This document shows, piece after piece, positions 1 to 7,504 of a stretch of 60,843 nucleotides of DNA. The stretch's first letter is position 1, and the number at the start of each line of letters is the position of its first letter. The notes under the pieces were generated by a model, which was not told where the DNA came from, did no database searches, and saw only the letters and a list, made by a program, of their open reading frames with translations. This stretch comes from Muribaculaceae bacterium Isolate-104 (HZI) (GTDB lineage: Bacteria > Bacteroidota > Bacteroidia > Bacteroidales > Muribaculaceae): the NCBI GenBank assembly GCA_003762715.1, contig RIBJ01000058.1, positions 1-60,843 of the forward strand, in the 5' to 3' direction. The position numbers and the translations under genes are program-made.

Positions 1-481
1 ATACCACTTATTTTATTGAAAATCAGAGAAATGAATGCGAAAATCACCCTTTCCCATTCAGACTTCCCCCGCTATAAAATAACAGGCTTTTCGGAAGCAC
101 AAGACTTTTTTAAATGAAAGAGCCGTGATAATAAGGCAGGATTTCTATTATTTGCAAGGTTATTCCGGTGATTTTCGCTACTTTTGCAAAAGTAAAATAA
201 GAGAATAACGGCGGTTGAACAGTTGCGGCTGTAATATCGTCATTATATATAACATATTCGTTCGCCGAATATCTCAAAGTAGAAAACTGGCACTTTTCAA
301 AATGAAACGAGATTTCAGCGCAATGTCTATGCTATGCTTTGTCATAGCGTGGGCTTGCCTGTCCCGTTTCAAAGGTATTGCCAGTACCTCTACTTTGGAG
401 CAGTGTAAGTTCACGCTTCTTTTTTTGAGGTAGCAGCGGACAGTTTGAAAAAAGATTATCAACTGTTTAATACCTGATAGG
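1..481. other. Left-edge intergenic region, no convincing gene
   Basis: This stretch precedes the reductase gene. A 72-codon frame at 215-433 has no recognisable domain and is not called. The region is A+T-rich and contains a perfect palindrome with an embedded -7 box (separate entry). The body of the conjugative element presumably continues to the left of the window. Confidence 0.5.
179..194 (+). promoter_or_regulatory. Palindromic promoter/operator candidate
   Basis: TACTTTTGCAAAAGTA is a perfect 16-bp palindrome whose left half, TACTTTTG, fits the Bacteroidetes -7 consensus TAnnTTTG. It lies about 290 bp upstream of the reductase gene. The double role as -7 box and operator is inferred. 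Confidence 0.4.
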
Positions 482-1000
482 ATGAAACAAATTAAAGCGC
501 ATATCGCCGTATCTCTTGACGGACATACAGCCACCTTAGACAAAGAACTGGATTGGTTACCCGATGAAGTAAAAACTATCGTTGGCAAGTACTATTTGGA
601 TGCAGATTGCCTGCTTATGGGGGCGAGCACCTACAACTACATCTTTGAACACTGGGGCGGGTGGCCGCACAAAAGCAAACGGTCTTTTGTGGTGTCACAC
701 TATGATACCAACGTAACGCCGGACTGCGGCGTGGAGTTCCTGACCGAAGAACCGCTGCAAAGGGTCTATGGACTGAAACAGGAAACCGACATGCTGGTGG
801 TGGGCGGCGGCAAGCTGCTTACTTCATTGATTAAAGCCGGGTTGCTGGACAGCCTGACAATCTACACCGTCCCGGTAATGGCGGGCAAAGGCATCGGCTT
901 TATCGGGGAAACATCCGGCTCACATTGGAAGCTCTCGGAAAGCAGGGTGCTGGATAACGGGGTGGTCTGTTCAACCTACCTGTTTGGCGGCAGCGTATAA
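482..1000 (+). CDS. Dihydrofolate reductase family protein (RibD C-terminal-like)
   Basis: This 172-residue protein belongs to the RibD C-terminal/DHFR-like reductase fold. Visible signatures are the N-terminal strand KAHIAVSLDGHTA, the central LLMGASTYNY segment and the glycine-rich nucleotide-binding stretch MLVVGGGKLLTSLI near residue 105. Members reduce pterin- or flavin-pathway substrates with NADPH; the substrate here is unknown. Copies of this gene are common passengers of CTnDOT-like elements. It starts at ATG 482 and is followed by a hairpin at 1006-1029, so it is probably monocistronic. Confidence 0.8.
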   Translation: MKQIKAHIAVSLDGHTATLDKELDWLPDEVKTIVGKYYLDADCLLMGASTYNYIFEHWGGWPHKSKRSFVVSHYDTNVTPDCGVEFLTEEPLQRVYGLKQETDMLVVGGGKLLTSLIKAGLLDSLTIYTVPVMAGKGIGFIGETSGSHWKLSESRVLDNGVVCSTYLFGGSV

Positions 1001-1005
1001 AAAAA

Positions 1006-1029
1006 TGCGCCCGGTTCCCGCCGGGCGCA
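1006..1029 (+). terminator. Terminator hairpin after the reductase gene
   Basis: A 9-bp G+C-rich stem (TGCGCCCGG paired with CCGGGCGCA) with a 6-nt loop begins 6 nt after the stop codon. It has no long T-run, but it sits between convergent genes (the reductase and topB) and may stop both transcripts. Confidence 0.6.
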
Positions 1030-1047
1030 ACCACTAAAATTTCAATT
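1029..1047 (+). repeat. Copy 1 of the recurring AACCACTAAAATTTCAAT motif
   Basis: The block AACCACTAAAATTTCAAT recurs at 13708-13726 and 20852-20870 and, inverted with one change (ACCGCT), at 4703-4720. This copy lies between convergent genes, unlike the other three, which lie upstream of transfer or DUF3945 genes. Its function is unknown. Confidence 0.6.
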
Positions 1048-1097
1048 ATCATAAGTGGCAAAACCTATCACAATGAAATTTCAGCGGCAAAGATAGG

Positions 1098-3185
1098 CTA
1101 TTTCTTCGGTTTCGCTTTCTTTTCGGGGAATGAAAAACCGACATTGAACTGCTCGTCCAACATCAGCGAAGCATCGAAAGCCTTGCCGTTCTTGCCCTTG
1201 AAGCCCTTGATTAGCCCGGTCTTGCGTTTCGTCACCAGTTCGACAATCTGTTTGTCGGTCAGTTGCTTGTCGCACTTGTTGCGGAATATGGTTAGCGTGC
1301 AATCCACGTTGGAACACTTCGCCACTTTCGGGTAGAACAGGATACGCCCGCTACCGCATTTCGGGCAGGGGCAGGTTTCACCGCCCGCAACGGATAATTG
1401 TACCGATAGCAGTTCCGCCGTGATTTGGGCGGCGTACACCTCGATACCCTTTCGGAACGTGTCGGCATCCATGCTTCCCGCTTCTATCTTGGAAAGGGCG
1501 GTTTCCCACATGCCCGTCATTTCGACATCGGCAATCTTCTTGTCCTTGACAATCCTGTAAACGGCAAGCCCCTTGTCGGTAGGCACAAGGTTCTTCTTCT
1601 CACGCACGATGTACTGGCGGGCGAACAGCGTTTCGATAATCGCCGCACGGGTGGCGGGCGTGCCTATCCCGGCATCTTTCAGGCTGGCTTTCAGTTCAGC
1701 ATCCTCCAGTTCCTTTCCGGCGTTCTCCATTGCCGCAAGCAGGCTGCTTTCCGTGTGCAGCGGTTTCGGCTTGGTCTGCTTTTCGAGCAGATCCACGCCG
1801 GAGAGTGGCAAATATTCTCCCTCTTGGAGCGGCGGCAGGCTGGCGGCTTCTTCGTCCCCGCCCGTTTCCTGCTCGCCGAACACAGCACGCCACCCGGTTA
1901 CTTTCATCACAGACCCTTTCACCGTGAAGTCGGTATCTCCAGCCGACAATATGGCGGTGGTAACGTCTTTCACGCACTTGCCCGAAAAGGCTTCCAGCAT
2001 ACGCCCGGCTACCAGCTCGTAAACCGCCCGTTCGTCTTTGGAGAGTTCGCCGGGCAGGTTCTCGGTAACGATTAGGGCGTGGTGGTCGGTCACTTTGCCG
2101 TCATTCACGCTGCGGCGGTTCAGGGGTGTGCCGTCCAGCCCGGCGGCATACCCGGCAAAGCGGGGGTATTGCCCTAACAGGGCGACACGCTCCGGCATTT
2201 CATTGAAAACGTCCTCCGATATATAGCGGCTTCCGGTTCTCGGATAGGACATCACTTTCTTTTCATACAGGCTTTGCGCTACGGAAAGCGTCTTGTCAGC
2301 CGAAAAGTTCAGCTTCGTGTTCGCTTCCTTTTGCAGCGTGGTAAGGTCGTACAGAAGCGGCGGTTCTTGGCTAGCTTCTTTCCTCTCAACGGATTTCACG
2401 GCAAGTTGTCCGGCATCTTTAACCCGTTGCAAGACGGCTATGGCTTCGGGCTGCTGTTCCCACTTGGCGGTCGATTGGGCGGTGAAACTTATTTCCCCGC
2501 TGGTGGTATGGGCTTTGAGTTGCCAAAACTTGGCTGGTACGAAATTCTTGTTCTCCAAATAGCGGCTGCATATCATCACGAGCGTGGGTGTCTGCACCCT
2601 GCCCAGCGAGAACACCCCCTGCCCGGCGGCTACACTCAACGCTTGGGTGGCGTTTATCCCTATCAGCCAGTCCGCTTCGCTGCGGGACTTGGCAGAGAGG
2701 TAGAGGTTATCGTAACATTCTCCCGGCTGCAAGTTATCCAGCCCCTCACGGATTGCCTTATCGGTAAGGCTGCTTATCCACAGGCGCACAAATGGTTTTC
2801 GGCAGTTCAGGTAATGGAAGATATAGCGGAAGATTAGCTCACCCTCACGCCCGGCATCGGTGGCGACAATAATCCGGTCGCACTGGTCGAACACTTCCTT
2901 TATCACTTTCAACTGTTTCAGCACGCCGGGGTCTGCCTTATAACCTTTCTCCGCTTTCACCTGACGGGGGATTAATTGGAAATCGGGCGGCAGTATGGGC
3001 AGGCTCTCCCTGCGAAAGTTCGCCACGCCATAGGCTTCCGGCATGGCAAGCTGGATTAAGTGGCCGAACGCCCATGTCACCATATACCCGTTGCCGGAAA
3101 GATAACCGTCATTACGCTGGGTCGCACCGATGATGCGGGCGATGTCCTTTGCCACGCTGGGCTTTTCTGCTATCAATGCAATCAT
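1098..3185 (-). CDS. topB: DNA topoisomerase III (type IA)
   Basis: This 695-residue type IA topoisomerase has an N-terminal Toprim domain (IALIAEKPSVAKDIA; acidic cluster DAGREGELIFRYI near residue 110) and the catalytic tyrosine in MSYPRTGSRYISEDVF near residue 315. A C-terminal zinc-ribbon tail carries the cysteine pairs CPKCGSG and KCSNVDC. The enzyme passes single DNA strands and resolves recombination or transfer intermediates. In CTnDOT the corresponding gene, exc, lies in the excision region. Its start overlaps the stop of the upstream 64-codon gene by 4 nt (ATGA), indicating translational coupling. The C-terminus is rich in lysine. Confidence 0.93.
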   Translation of the reverse strand: MIALIAEKPSVAKDIARIIGATQRNDGYLSGNGYMVTWAFGHLIQLAMPEAYGVANFRRESLPILPPDFQLIPRQVKAEKGYKADPGVLKQLKVIKEVFDQCDRIIVATDAGREGELIFRYIFHYLNCRKPFVRLWISSLTDKAIREGLDNLQPGECYDNLYLSAKSRSEADWLIGINATQALSVAAGQGVFSLGRVQTPTLVMICSRYLENKNFVPAKFWQLKAHTTSGEISFTAQSTAKWEQQPEAIAVLQRVKDAGQLAVKSVERKEASQEPPLLYDLTTLQKEANTKLNFSADKTLSVAQSLYEKKVMSYPRTGSRYISEDVFNEMPERVALLGQYPRFAGYAAGLDGTPLNRRSVNDGKVTDHHALIVTENLPGELSKDERAVYELVAGRMLEAFSGKCVKDVTTAILSAGDTDFTVKGSVMKVTGWRAVFGEQETGGDEEAASLPPLQEGEYLPLSGVDLLEKQTKPKPLHTESSLLAAMENAGKELEDAELKASLKDAGIGTPATRAAIIETLFARQYIVREKKNLVPTDKGLAVYRIVKDKKIADVEMTGMWETALSKIEAGSMDADTFRKGIEVYAAQITAELLSVQLSVAGGETCPCPKCGSGRILFYPKVAKCSNVDCTLTIFRNKCDKQLTDKQIVELVTKRKTGLIKGFKGKNGKAFDASLMLDEQFNVGFSFPEKKAKPKK

Positions 3186-3376
3186 GTTGTTTCTTTTTTA
3201 TGGTTTGTTACAGACTTGATTTCCCGTAAAATTTTACGGTCATAATAAATATGGTAGCCGCCCACGTAATACTGGCGGTTGTGCTTGTCTATTTCTTTCC
3301 AGTCGGTTTTTAAAGAAAGGACTATGAAGAAAATCAAGACGACAAGCGGAATAGCTATAATATAGATTAGCTGCAT
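3182..3376 (-). CDS. Small single-pass membrane protein
   Basis: This 64-residue protein has one N-terminal hydrophobic helix (about residues 3-21, IYIIAIPLVVLIFFIVL), then a polar basic tail with a YYVGGYHIYYD segment. I recognise no family. It lies between the DUF3945 gene (4 nt away) and topB (4-nt overlap), so it belongs to that leftward operon. It probably sits in the inner membrane; its role in excision or transfer is unknown. Confidence 0.65.
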   Translation of the reverse strand: MQLIYIIAIPLVVLIFFIVLSLKTDWKEIDKHNRQYYVGGYHIYYDRKILREIKSVTNHKKETT

Positions 3377-3380
3377 ACCT

Positions 3381-4697
3381 TTATAATTTCATTCCTTTGG
3401 ACTTCTTGGGTTTGTCCGCTTTCAGGCTTTTGTCCTGCGCTTTGTCTTGTTTCTCTTTCTGCTTGGCGGTGGGCTTGTCCTGACCCTGTTTCAGCGGCTC
3501 TTTGTCCTGCTTGGTGGCTTCGTTGGTCTTGCCCTCGGAATTGACCGCTACCTGCGTTCGGCTCTCGGCGGCGGGGGTAACATCTTTCGGCTGCACCTTG
3601 TCGGGGGATTTGCCCTGTGCGCCGGGCTGCACATGACCGTTGAACTCAACGCCCTTGCCGTCCTTTAACCCGGCTACTTGCTGCTCTGCGGGCTGTTGTC
3701 CCTGCTGCAAGAACTGGACGGCAGACCTCGGCAGGAACTCCAAGCCACGCTCCACTGCGCTGACCTGCAAATAGGCACTGCGCCGTGTGCCGTCCCTGAA
3801 TTGCAGGTTTTCCATTTTCACCGCTTGCCCGGCTTCAAAGGCGGCTTTCTGCTCCGGGCTGACTTGCACGCCGCAAATGGTGTCGGGGCATTTCCACTTG
3901 TCAGCCCGCATATATTCCAGTTCGTGCGTGTACCTGTCCCGGCTGACGAACACGGGGATTTGCTCGCCGCTTTTCGGGTCTTTGATTCGGGCGATGCCGC
4001 CCAAGTTGCCAGTGCCTTGCAAGTTGCCCTGTTCCTGTTTGGTGAACCCGTGTTCATGGAACGGGCGTTGCAACAGTTTCTCGTCCTGCTGCACGCCGTG
4101 CAGCTTGGGTACTACCGTGCCGTCCTTAGCCTGATAGAAAGAGAGCTTGACATCGGTAGGTTTGAGGTAGAAGCCGCCCACTGTCCCCGAAACGGTGTAG
4201 GTATTGCGGGACTTGTAGCCACGCATCACCCGGTCGAAGTCCTTTGTGTTTTTTAGGGTGTCGGCGGTGATGCCGACTTTTTTCAGGTTTTCCCAGTCGA
4301 TTTTTGCCGGGTCGAAGCGATAACCCTGCTTAAACTCGTGGAAGTCGGGCTTCGGAACTCGAAGCATTTCAGCCCGCTTGCCGCCCTCCGGCGTGGGATT
4401 GCGGTGGTTGTCCTCGATTGCCTTTGCGTCCCGCTCCGCTTGGGAAACCTTAACGCTGAACAGTTCCAGCCCGGAAGTGTCCTGAAACTTGCGGAAGAAG
4501 TTGGAAATGAAGTTGCTGAACACATCGCTGTTCTTGTCCACCTGCATGAACTCGCCGCCATGTGTCGGCGGCACGGTCTGCAAATTGCCCTCCTTGTCGA
4601 TACCCTTAACGGCACTCACCTTGCCCTGCTGTTTATCCAAGACCAGCAGCACGTCTTTTTCCCGCCCCTCTGCGGGCGGGGTCATTCTGTTTGCCAT
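3381..4697 (-). CDS. DUF3945 domain protein of the conjugative transposon
   Basis: This 438-residue protein is of the type found with topB in Bacteroides conjugative elements. Repeated motifs around residues 140-320 (GYKSRNTYTVSGTVGGFYL, LHGVQQDEKLLQRPF, CPDTICGVQVSPEQKAAFEAG) are typical of DUF3945. The last 90 residues are a low-complexity K/Q/D/E-rich tail, likely disordered. It is the first gene of the leftward DUF3945, small membrane protein, topB operon. The biochemical role is not established; a DNA-processing accessory role is inferred from the neighbours. The repeated leader motif sits just upstream of its ATG. Confidence 0.8.
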   Translation of the reverse strand: MANRMTPPAEGREKDVLLVLDKQQGKVSAVKGIDKEGNLQTVPPTHGGEFMQVDKNSDVFSNFISNFFRKFQDTSGLELFSVKVSQAERDAKAIEDNHRNPTPEGGKRAEMLRVPKPDFHEFKQGYRFDPAKIDWENLKKVGITADTLKNTKDFDRVMRGYKSRNTYTVSGTVGGFYLKPTDVKLSFYQAKDGTVVPKLHGVQQDEKLLQRPFHEHGFTKQEQGNLQGTGNLGGIARIKDPKSGEQIPVFVSRDRYTHELEYMRADKWKCPDTICGVQVSPEQKAAFEAGQAVKMENLQFRDGTRRSAYLQVSAVERGLEFLPRSAVQFLQQGQQPAEQQVAGLKDGKGVEFNGHVQPGAQGKSPDKVQPKDVTPAAESRTQVAVNSEGKTNEATKQDKEPLKQGQDKPTAKQKEKQDKAQDKSLKADKPKKSKGMKL

Positions 4698-4702
4698 AAA
4701 TG

Positions 4703-4720
4703 ATTGAAATTTTAGCGGTT
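4703..4720 (-). repeat. Copy 2 (inverted) of the recurring leader motif
   Basis: Read on the minus strand this is AACCGCTAAAATTTCAAT, ending 5 nt before the DUF3945 start codon. The same spacing class is seen for the copy in front of traN, suggesting a 5'-leader or translation element rather than chance. Confidence 0.6.
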
Positions 4721-4783
4721 ACGGGAATAGCCCCGCCCAAAGGTAGCGACTAAATATGCTATATTTGGACGGCCGGCAAGGAC

Positions 4784-4818
4784 TGTCCGAATTTGTCCGA
4801 TGATGTCTTGATTTGTCC
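4784..4818 (-). repeat. Two 15-bp motifs with 20-bp period (GGACAAATCGGGACA family)
   Basis: On the minus strand the copies read GGACAAATTCGGACA (4784-4798) and GGACAAATCAAGACA (4804-4818). Each matches 13 of 15 positions of a motif found exactly at 11484-11498 and 13156-13170. Start-to-start spacing is 20 bp, about two helical turns. They lie in the divergent region between the DUF3945 operon and the kinase gene, where a regulator could act on both. Confidence 0.6.
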
Positions 4819-4848
4819 TATCTATAACACAACATGGAATATTATTCT

Positions 4849-4856
4849 TAAATTTG
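4849..4856 (+). promoter_or_regulatory. Bacteroidetes -7 box for the kinase gene
   Basis: TAAATTTG fits TAnnTTTG and lies 27 nt before the kinase ATG. No clear -33 element was seen. Confidence 0.5.
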
Positions 4857-4883
4857 TGATAATTTTAACAGCAGACATAAATC

Positions 4884-5999
4884 ATGGAAAATAATATTAT
4901 CAAATTTCTAAAATCAAAAGATTATACAGCAATACGGGATATTGGACAAGGTGGTACAGGAAAAACAAAGTTGATTAAAGATGAAACTATTAATGAAACA
5001 TTTGTGTGTAAAAAATATTCCACATATTATCCGGAACATCAATCTCTATATTACGAAAACTTTGTAAATGAAATTAAAATACTATACAAAATAAATCATC
5101 CTAATATAGTCCGTGTATTTAGTTATTACCTATATCCTGAACAATCAACAGGATATATTTTAATGGAATACATTGACGGGGTTGATATTGAACAGTATTT
5201 AACTGTAAATCCGAATAAGATAAATGACTTATTCATTCAAACAATAAATGGATTTAAATATTTAGAGGAGCGAAATATTTTACATAGAGATATTAGACCT
5301 TCTAATATTCTGATTTCTAATGATGGCATCGTTAAAATAATTGATTTCGGATTTGGAAAGGATGTACAAAAATCAGTGGATTATGAAAAAAGCATAACAT
5401 TAAATTGGACATATTCTTTACCGAATGATTTTAGTATGTCTATATATGACTTTAAGACAGAGGTTTATTTCGTTGGAAAACTATTTGAAAGAATAATAAA
5501 CGACAACAATCTACATCAGATATTTAAATACAAAGTGGCATTAGATAAAATGATTATAACTAATCATGACATAAGGATTGCTTCTTTTTATGACGTAACA
5601 AGAGATATAATGTCTGAAAATGCCATATATATAGATTTTAGCGATGAAGAAAAAGAAATCTATGCGAATATTGCCAATTCGTTTATGAGCGTTTGTCCCA
5701 GTGTTGAACCAACAACAAAATACAAAGAAGATATAGAATTAATTACCAAATCATTAAATGATTTATTGCAGAAATCTATACTTGAAGAATATATTCAAAA
5801 CAATAATTTATTTATTGCATGTTTTATATGTCCACCATATCGGTATAAATCAAAACCTATAATTCCAGTAGAGAATTTGGCTGTTTTCAGTAAATGGTGG
5901 AAAGAATTATCAACTGAACGCAAAATTATTGTACTTAATAATTTATGGATGCGATTTGATTCAATAAAAAGAGAAATCGCCGATGATTTACCTTTTTAA
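4884..5999 (+). CDS. Eukaryotic-type Ser/Thr protein kinase (cargo)
   Basis: This 371-residue protein has an N-terminal Hanks-type kinase domain: glycine loop IGQGGTGKT near residue 20, VAIK-like lysine in VCKKY, alpha-C glutamate in NEIKILYKINHPNIV, catalytic loop LHRDIRPSNILI (residue about 135) and DFG in IIDFGFGKD. Residues 210-371 match no domain I know and may sense or bind a partner. There is no transmembrane helix, so it should be cytosolic. It is much more A+T-rich than the flanking transfer genes and has its own promoter and terminator, which marks it as acquired cargo. Stand-alone kinases in this setting are often phage-defence effectors; that role is inferred. Confidence 0.85.
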   Translation: MENNIIKFLKSKDYTAIRDIGQGGTGKTKLIKDETINETFVCKKYSTYYPEHQSLYYENFVNEIKILYKINHPNIVRVFSYYLYPEQSTGYILMEYIDGVDIEQYLTVNPNKINDLFIQTINGFKYLEERNILHRDIRPSNILISNDGIVKIIDFGFGKDVQKSVDYEKSITLNWTYSLPNDFSMSIYDFKTEVYFVGKLFERIINDNNLHQIFKYKVALDKMIITNHDIRIASFYDVTRDIMSENAIYIDFSDEEKEIYANIANSFMSVCPSVEPTTKYKEDIELITKSLNDLLQKSILEEYIQNNNLFIACFICPPYRYKSKPIIPVENLAVFSKWWKELSTERKIIVLNNLWMRFDSIKREIADDLPF

Positions 6000-6009
6000 A
6001 TAAAAAATA

Positions 6010-6037
6010 AAAGAGAGCGAAGTTAATCACTCTCTTT
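6010..6037 (+). terminator. Terminator after the kinase gene
   Basis: An 8-bp stem (AAAGAGAG with CTCTCTTT) and 12-nt loop begin 10 nt after the kinase stop codon, with the T-rich 3' arm expected of an intrinsic terminator. Confidence 0.6.
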
Positions 6038-6040
6038 AGA

Positions 6041-6062
6041 TGAGCCATTTGTGAGCCATTTG
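6041..6062. repeat. Tandem 11-bp repeat TGAGCCATTTG
   Basis: Two perfect tandem copies occur at 6041-6051 and 6052-6062. A third copy, differing at the last base, lies at 6129-6139 inside the 3' end of the leftward ATP-binding gene, where it encodes part of KWLT. The extra copies may be duplications of the gene's own 3' end made when the kinase cargo was inserted. Confidence 0.55.
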
Positions 6063-6087
6063 ATTATAAGTTTTACACCTTATAATC
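6062..6087 (-). terminator. Terminator of the AlbA_2 gene
   Basis: A 9-bp stem (GATTATAAG with CTTATAATC) and 8-nt loop lie about 20 nt beyond the stop of the leftward gene 6109-7452, in a region convergent with the kinase. Confidence 0.5.
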
Positions 6088-6108
6088 AATAGCTTATCAA
6101 GTTTTGCA

Positions 6109-7452
6109 TTATACCTGCGATACGTTAGTGAGCCATTTAGGAACATAATAAGTTCCTTTTCCCACTTTACCCTGCATTTCCAGCCAACCATTCATTTGTT
6201 GGAGTATGCGGGATGCTGTCGGCTTGCTTACCCCCAAAATGTTCTGTACGTCCGAGTTCGTGACACGTCCGTTCTTGGCTGCATACTCGACAACTGAAAT
6301 ATATCTTTCATCCACCCGCTGCGCCAATAGTTGCGAACGTATATCGGTATAATAGGTAATCATCAGACCGCTTAACATTTCAAGTTTGGGCGGCAACAAC
6401 TTGTATGAGCTGACGGCTTCCAAGATACGCTTGTAGCCACGTCCCCAGCTTTCAATGTCCCCGCTTCTGAAAAAGGCATTGGCGATTAATGGGTTATAAG
6501 GAGAGGACGGGTGGCTTTCAAATAGTTTGTCAGTAGTCCAGTTCTCCGGCAACTGCCCGGAGTTCCAAAAGGTGATATGGTCGGGAAACACGCTAATCTG
6601 AATGGGTACGGCACTGGCATAGTCTTTATGTGCCACACAATTCATCAGTGATTCCCTGATAGCTTCCACCGGGAACTGCGGTGTTTCACGCCGGGAAATG
6701 CCCTCGTATGAAATGCGGTAAATCAGGTACTTGGTCTTTATCAAATCCATTGCCTTATCCACCTGCTCCATTAAAGAGCCGTGAACCTCGTCCTGAAACT
6801 CCAAGTTACCCTTATCATCCCGGAAGAAACCTATCTTGATATAAGCCCCGGTTACAAAGCGTTCCGGGTCGGAGTGGAACAACAGCAAGGCGGCACGGGT
6901 CGGGCGGTTGGTTTGGGTGTCAATCAGCCGCAAATCGTGCAACAGGTTTTCGGTAGTATCTTTCAACACATCTTCGTCCACACGCCCGCTTCTCGCCGCT
7001 TCCTTACGGAAACGGTTCAATGCGTTGGGGGAAAGTTCCTCTATGCCTGCCCACTCTATGGGAAACTCGTCCCAATGCCTGCCAGTACGTTGCAGGATAA
7101 AACGGTTCAACGCCGCACCTTTCAACTCCTGTTTCGTGCTGCCACTACGATAGTGGTACTGACCTTTGTAATTGATAGGATTGGAATAAGGCGGCACGTC
7201 AATCTCGATATATTTCAGCCCGTTTTCTTCCAGCAGGTTCACGTCCACGATGATACCCAGCACGTCACGCACTTTGTTCGGTATGTCCTCCAGCAGTTTG
7301 TCGGCATCGGCAACGCCGACTACCTTACCGTTGTCATTCATACCTATATATATCTTGCCGCCTGTGGCGTTGGCAAAGCCGCATATCCATTTCAGATACT
7401 CGTCACGCCAGCTTTCTTTCCATTCCGTATTTTGGTTTTCGTTCATAATCAT
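6109..7452 (-). CDS. AlbA_2/Schlafen-type ATP-binding transcriptional regulator
   Basis: This 447-residue protein matches the COG2865-type architecture. An N-terminal AlbA_2 (Schlafen AAA-like) domain includes EWKESWRDEYLKWICGFANA and GGKIYIGMNDNGKVVGV. A middle GHKL-like ATP-binding segment includes AIRESLMNCVAHKDYA, FWNSGQLPENW and GDIESWGRGYKRI. The C-terminus is a winged helix (NGRVTNSDVQNILGVSKPTASRIL). Such proteins are predicted regulators, and some act in phage-defence islands. Two in-frame start codons lie 6 nt apart (7452 and 7446); homologues I recall begin MNENQ, favouring 7446. It has its own promoter and terminator. Confidence 0.8.
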   Translation of the reverse strand: MIMNENQNTEWKESWRDEYLKWICGFANATGGKIYIGMNDNGKVVGVADADKLLEDIPNKVRDVLGIIVDVNLLEENGLKYIEIDVPPYSNPINYKGQYHYRSGSTKQELKGAALNRFILQRTGRHWDEFPIEWAGIEELSPNALNRFRKEAARSGRVDEDVLKDTTENLLHDLRLIDTQTNRPTRAALLLFHSDPERFVTGAYIKIGFFRDDKGNLEFQDEVHGSLMEQVDKAMDLIKTKYLIYRISYEGISRRETPQFPVEAIRESLMNCVAHKDYASAVPIQISVFPDHITFWNSGQLPENWTTDKLFESHPSSPYNPLIANAFFRSGDIESWGRGYKRILEAVSSYKLLPPKLEMLSGLMITYYTDIRSQLLAQRVDERYISVVEYAAKNGRVTNSDVQNILGVSKPTASRILQQMNGWLEMQGKVGKGTYYVPKWLTNVSQV

Positions 7453-7463
7453 TTCTTTGTCTG

Positions 7464-7471
7464 CAAAATTA
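7464..7471 (-). promoter_or_regulatory. -7 box for the AlbA_2 gene
   Basis: The minus-strand sequence TAATTTTG fits TAnnTTTG and lies 12 to 18 nt before the two possible start codons. It gives this cargo gene transcription independent of mobC. Confidence 0.55.
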
Positions 7472-7504
7472 GTAAAAATACTGTCTGTCAGGAAAGAATA
7501 TCGG

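Noticed and set aside
215-433. 72-codon rightward frame at the left edge
   Set aside because: It shows no domain, its composition is unlike the neighbours, and no promoter is suitably placed for it; it is left as intergenic.
1425-2075. 216-codon frame opposite topB
   Set aside because: It lies antisense within the conserved topoisomerase gene and shows only shadow composition (Arg/Gly/His-rich).
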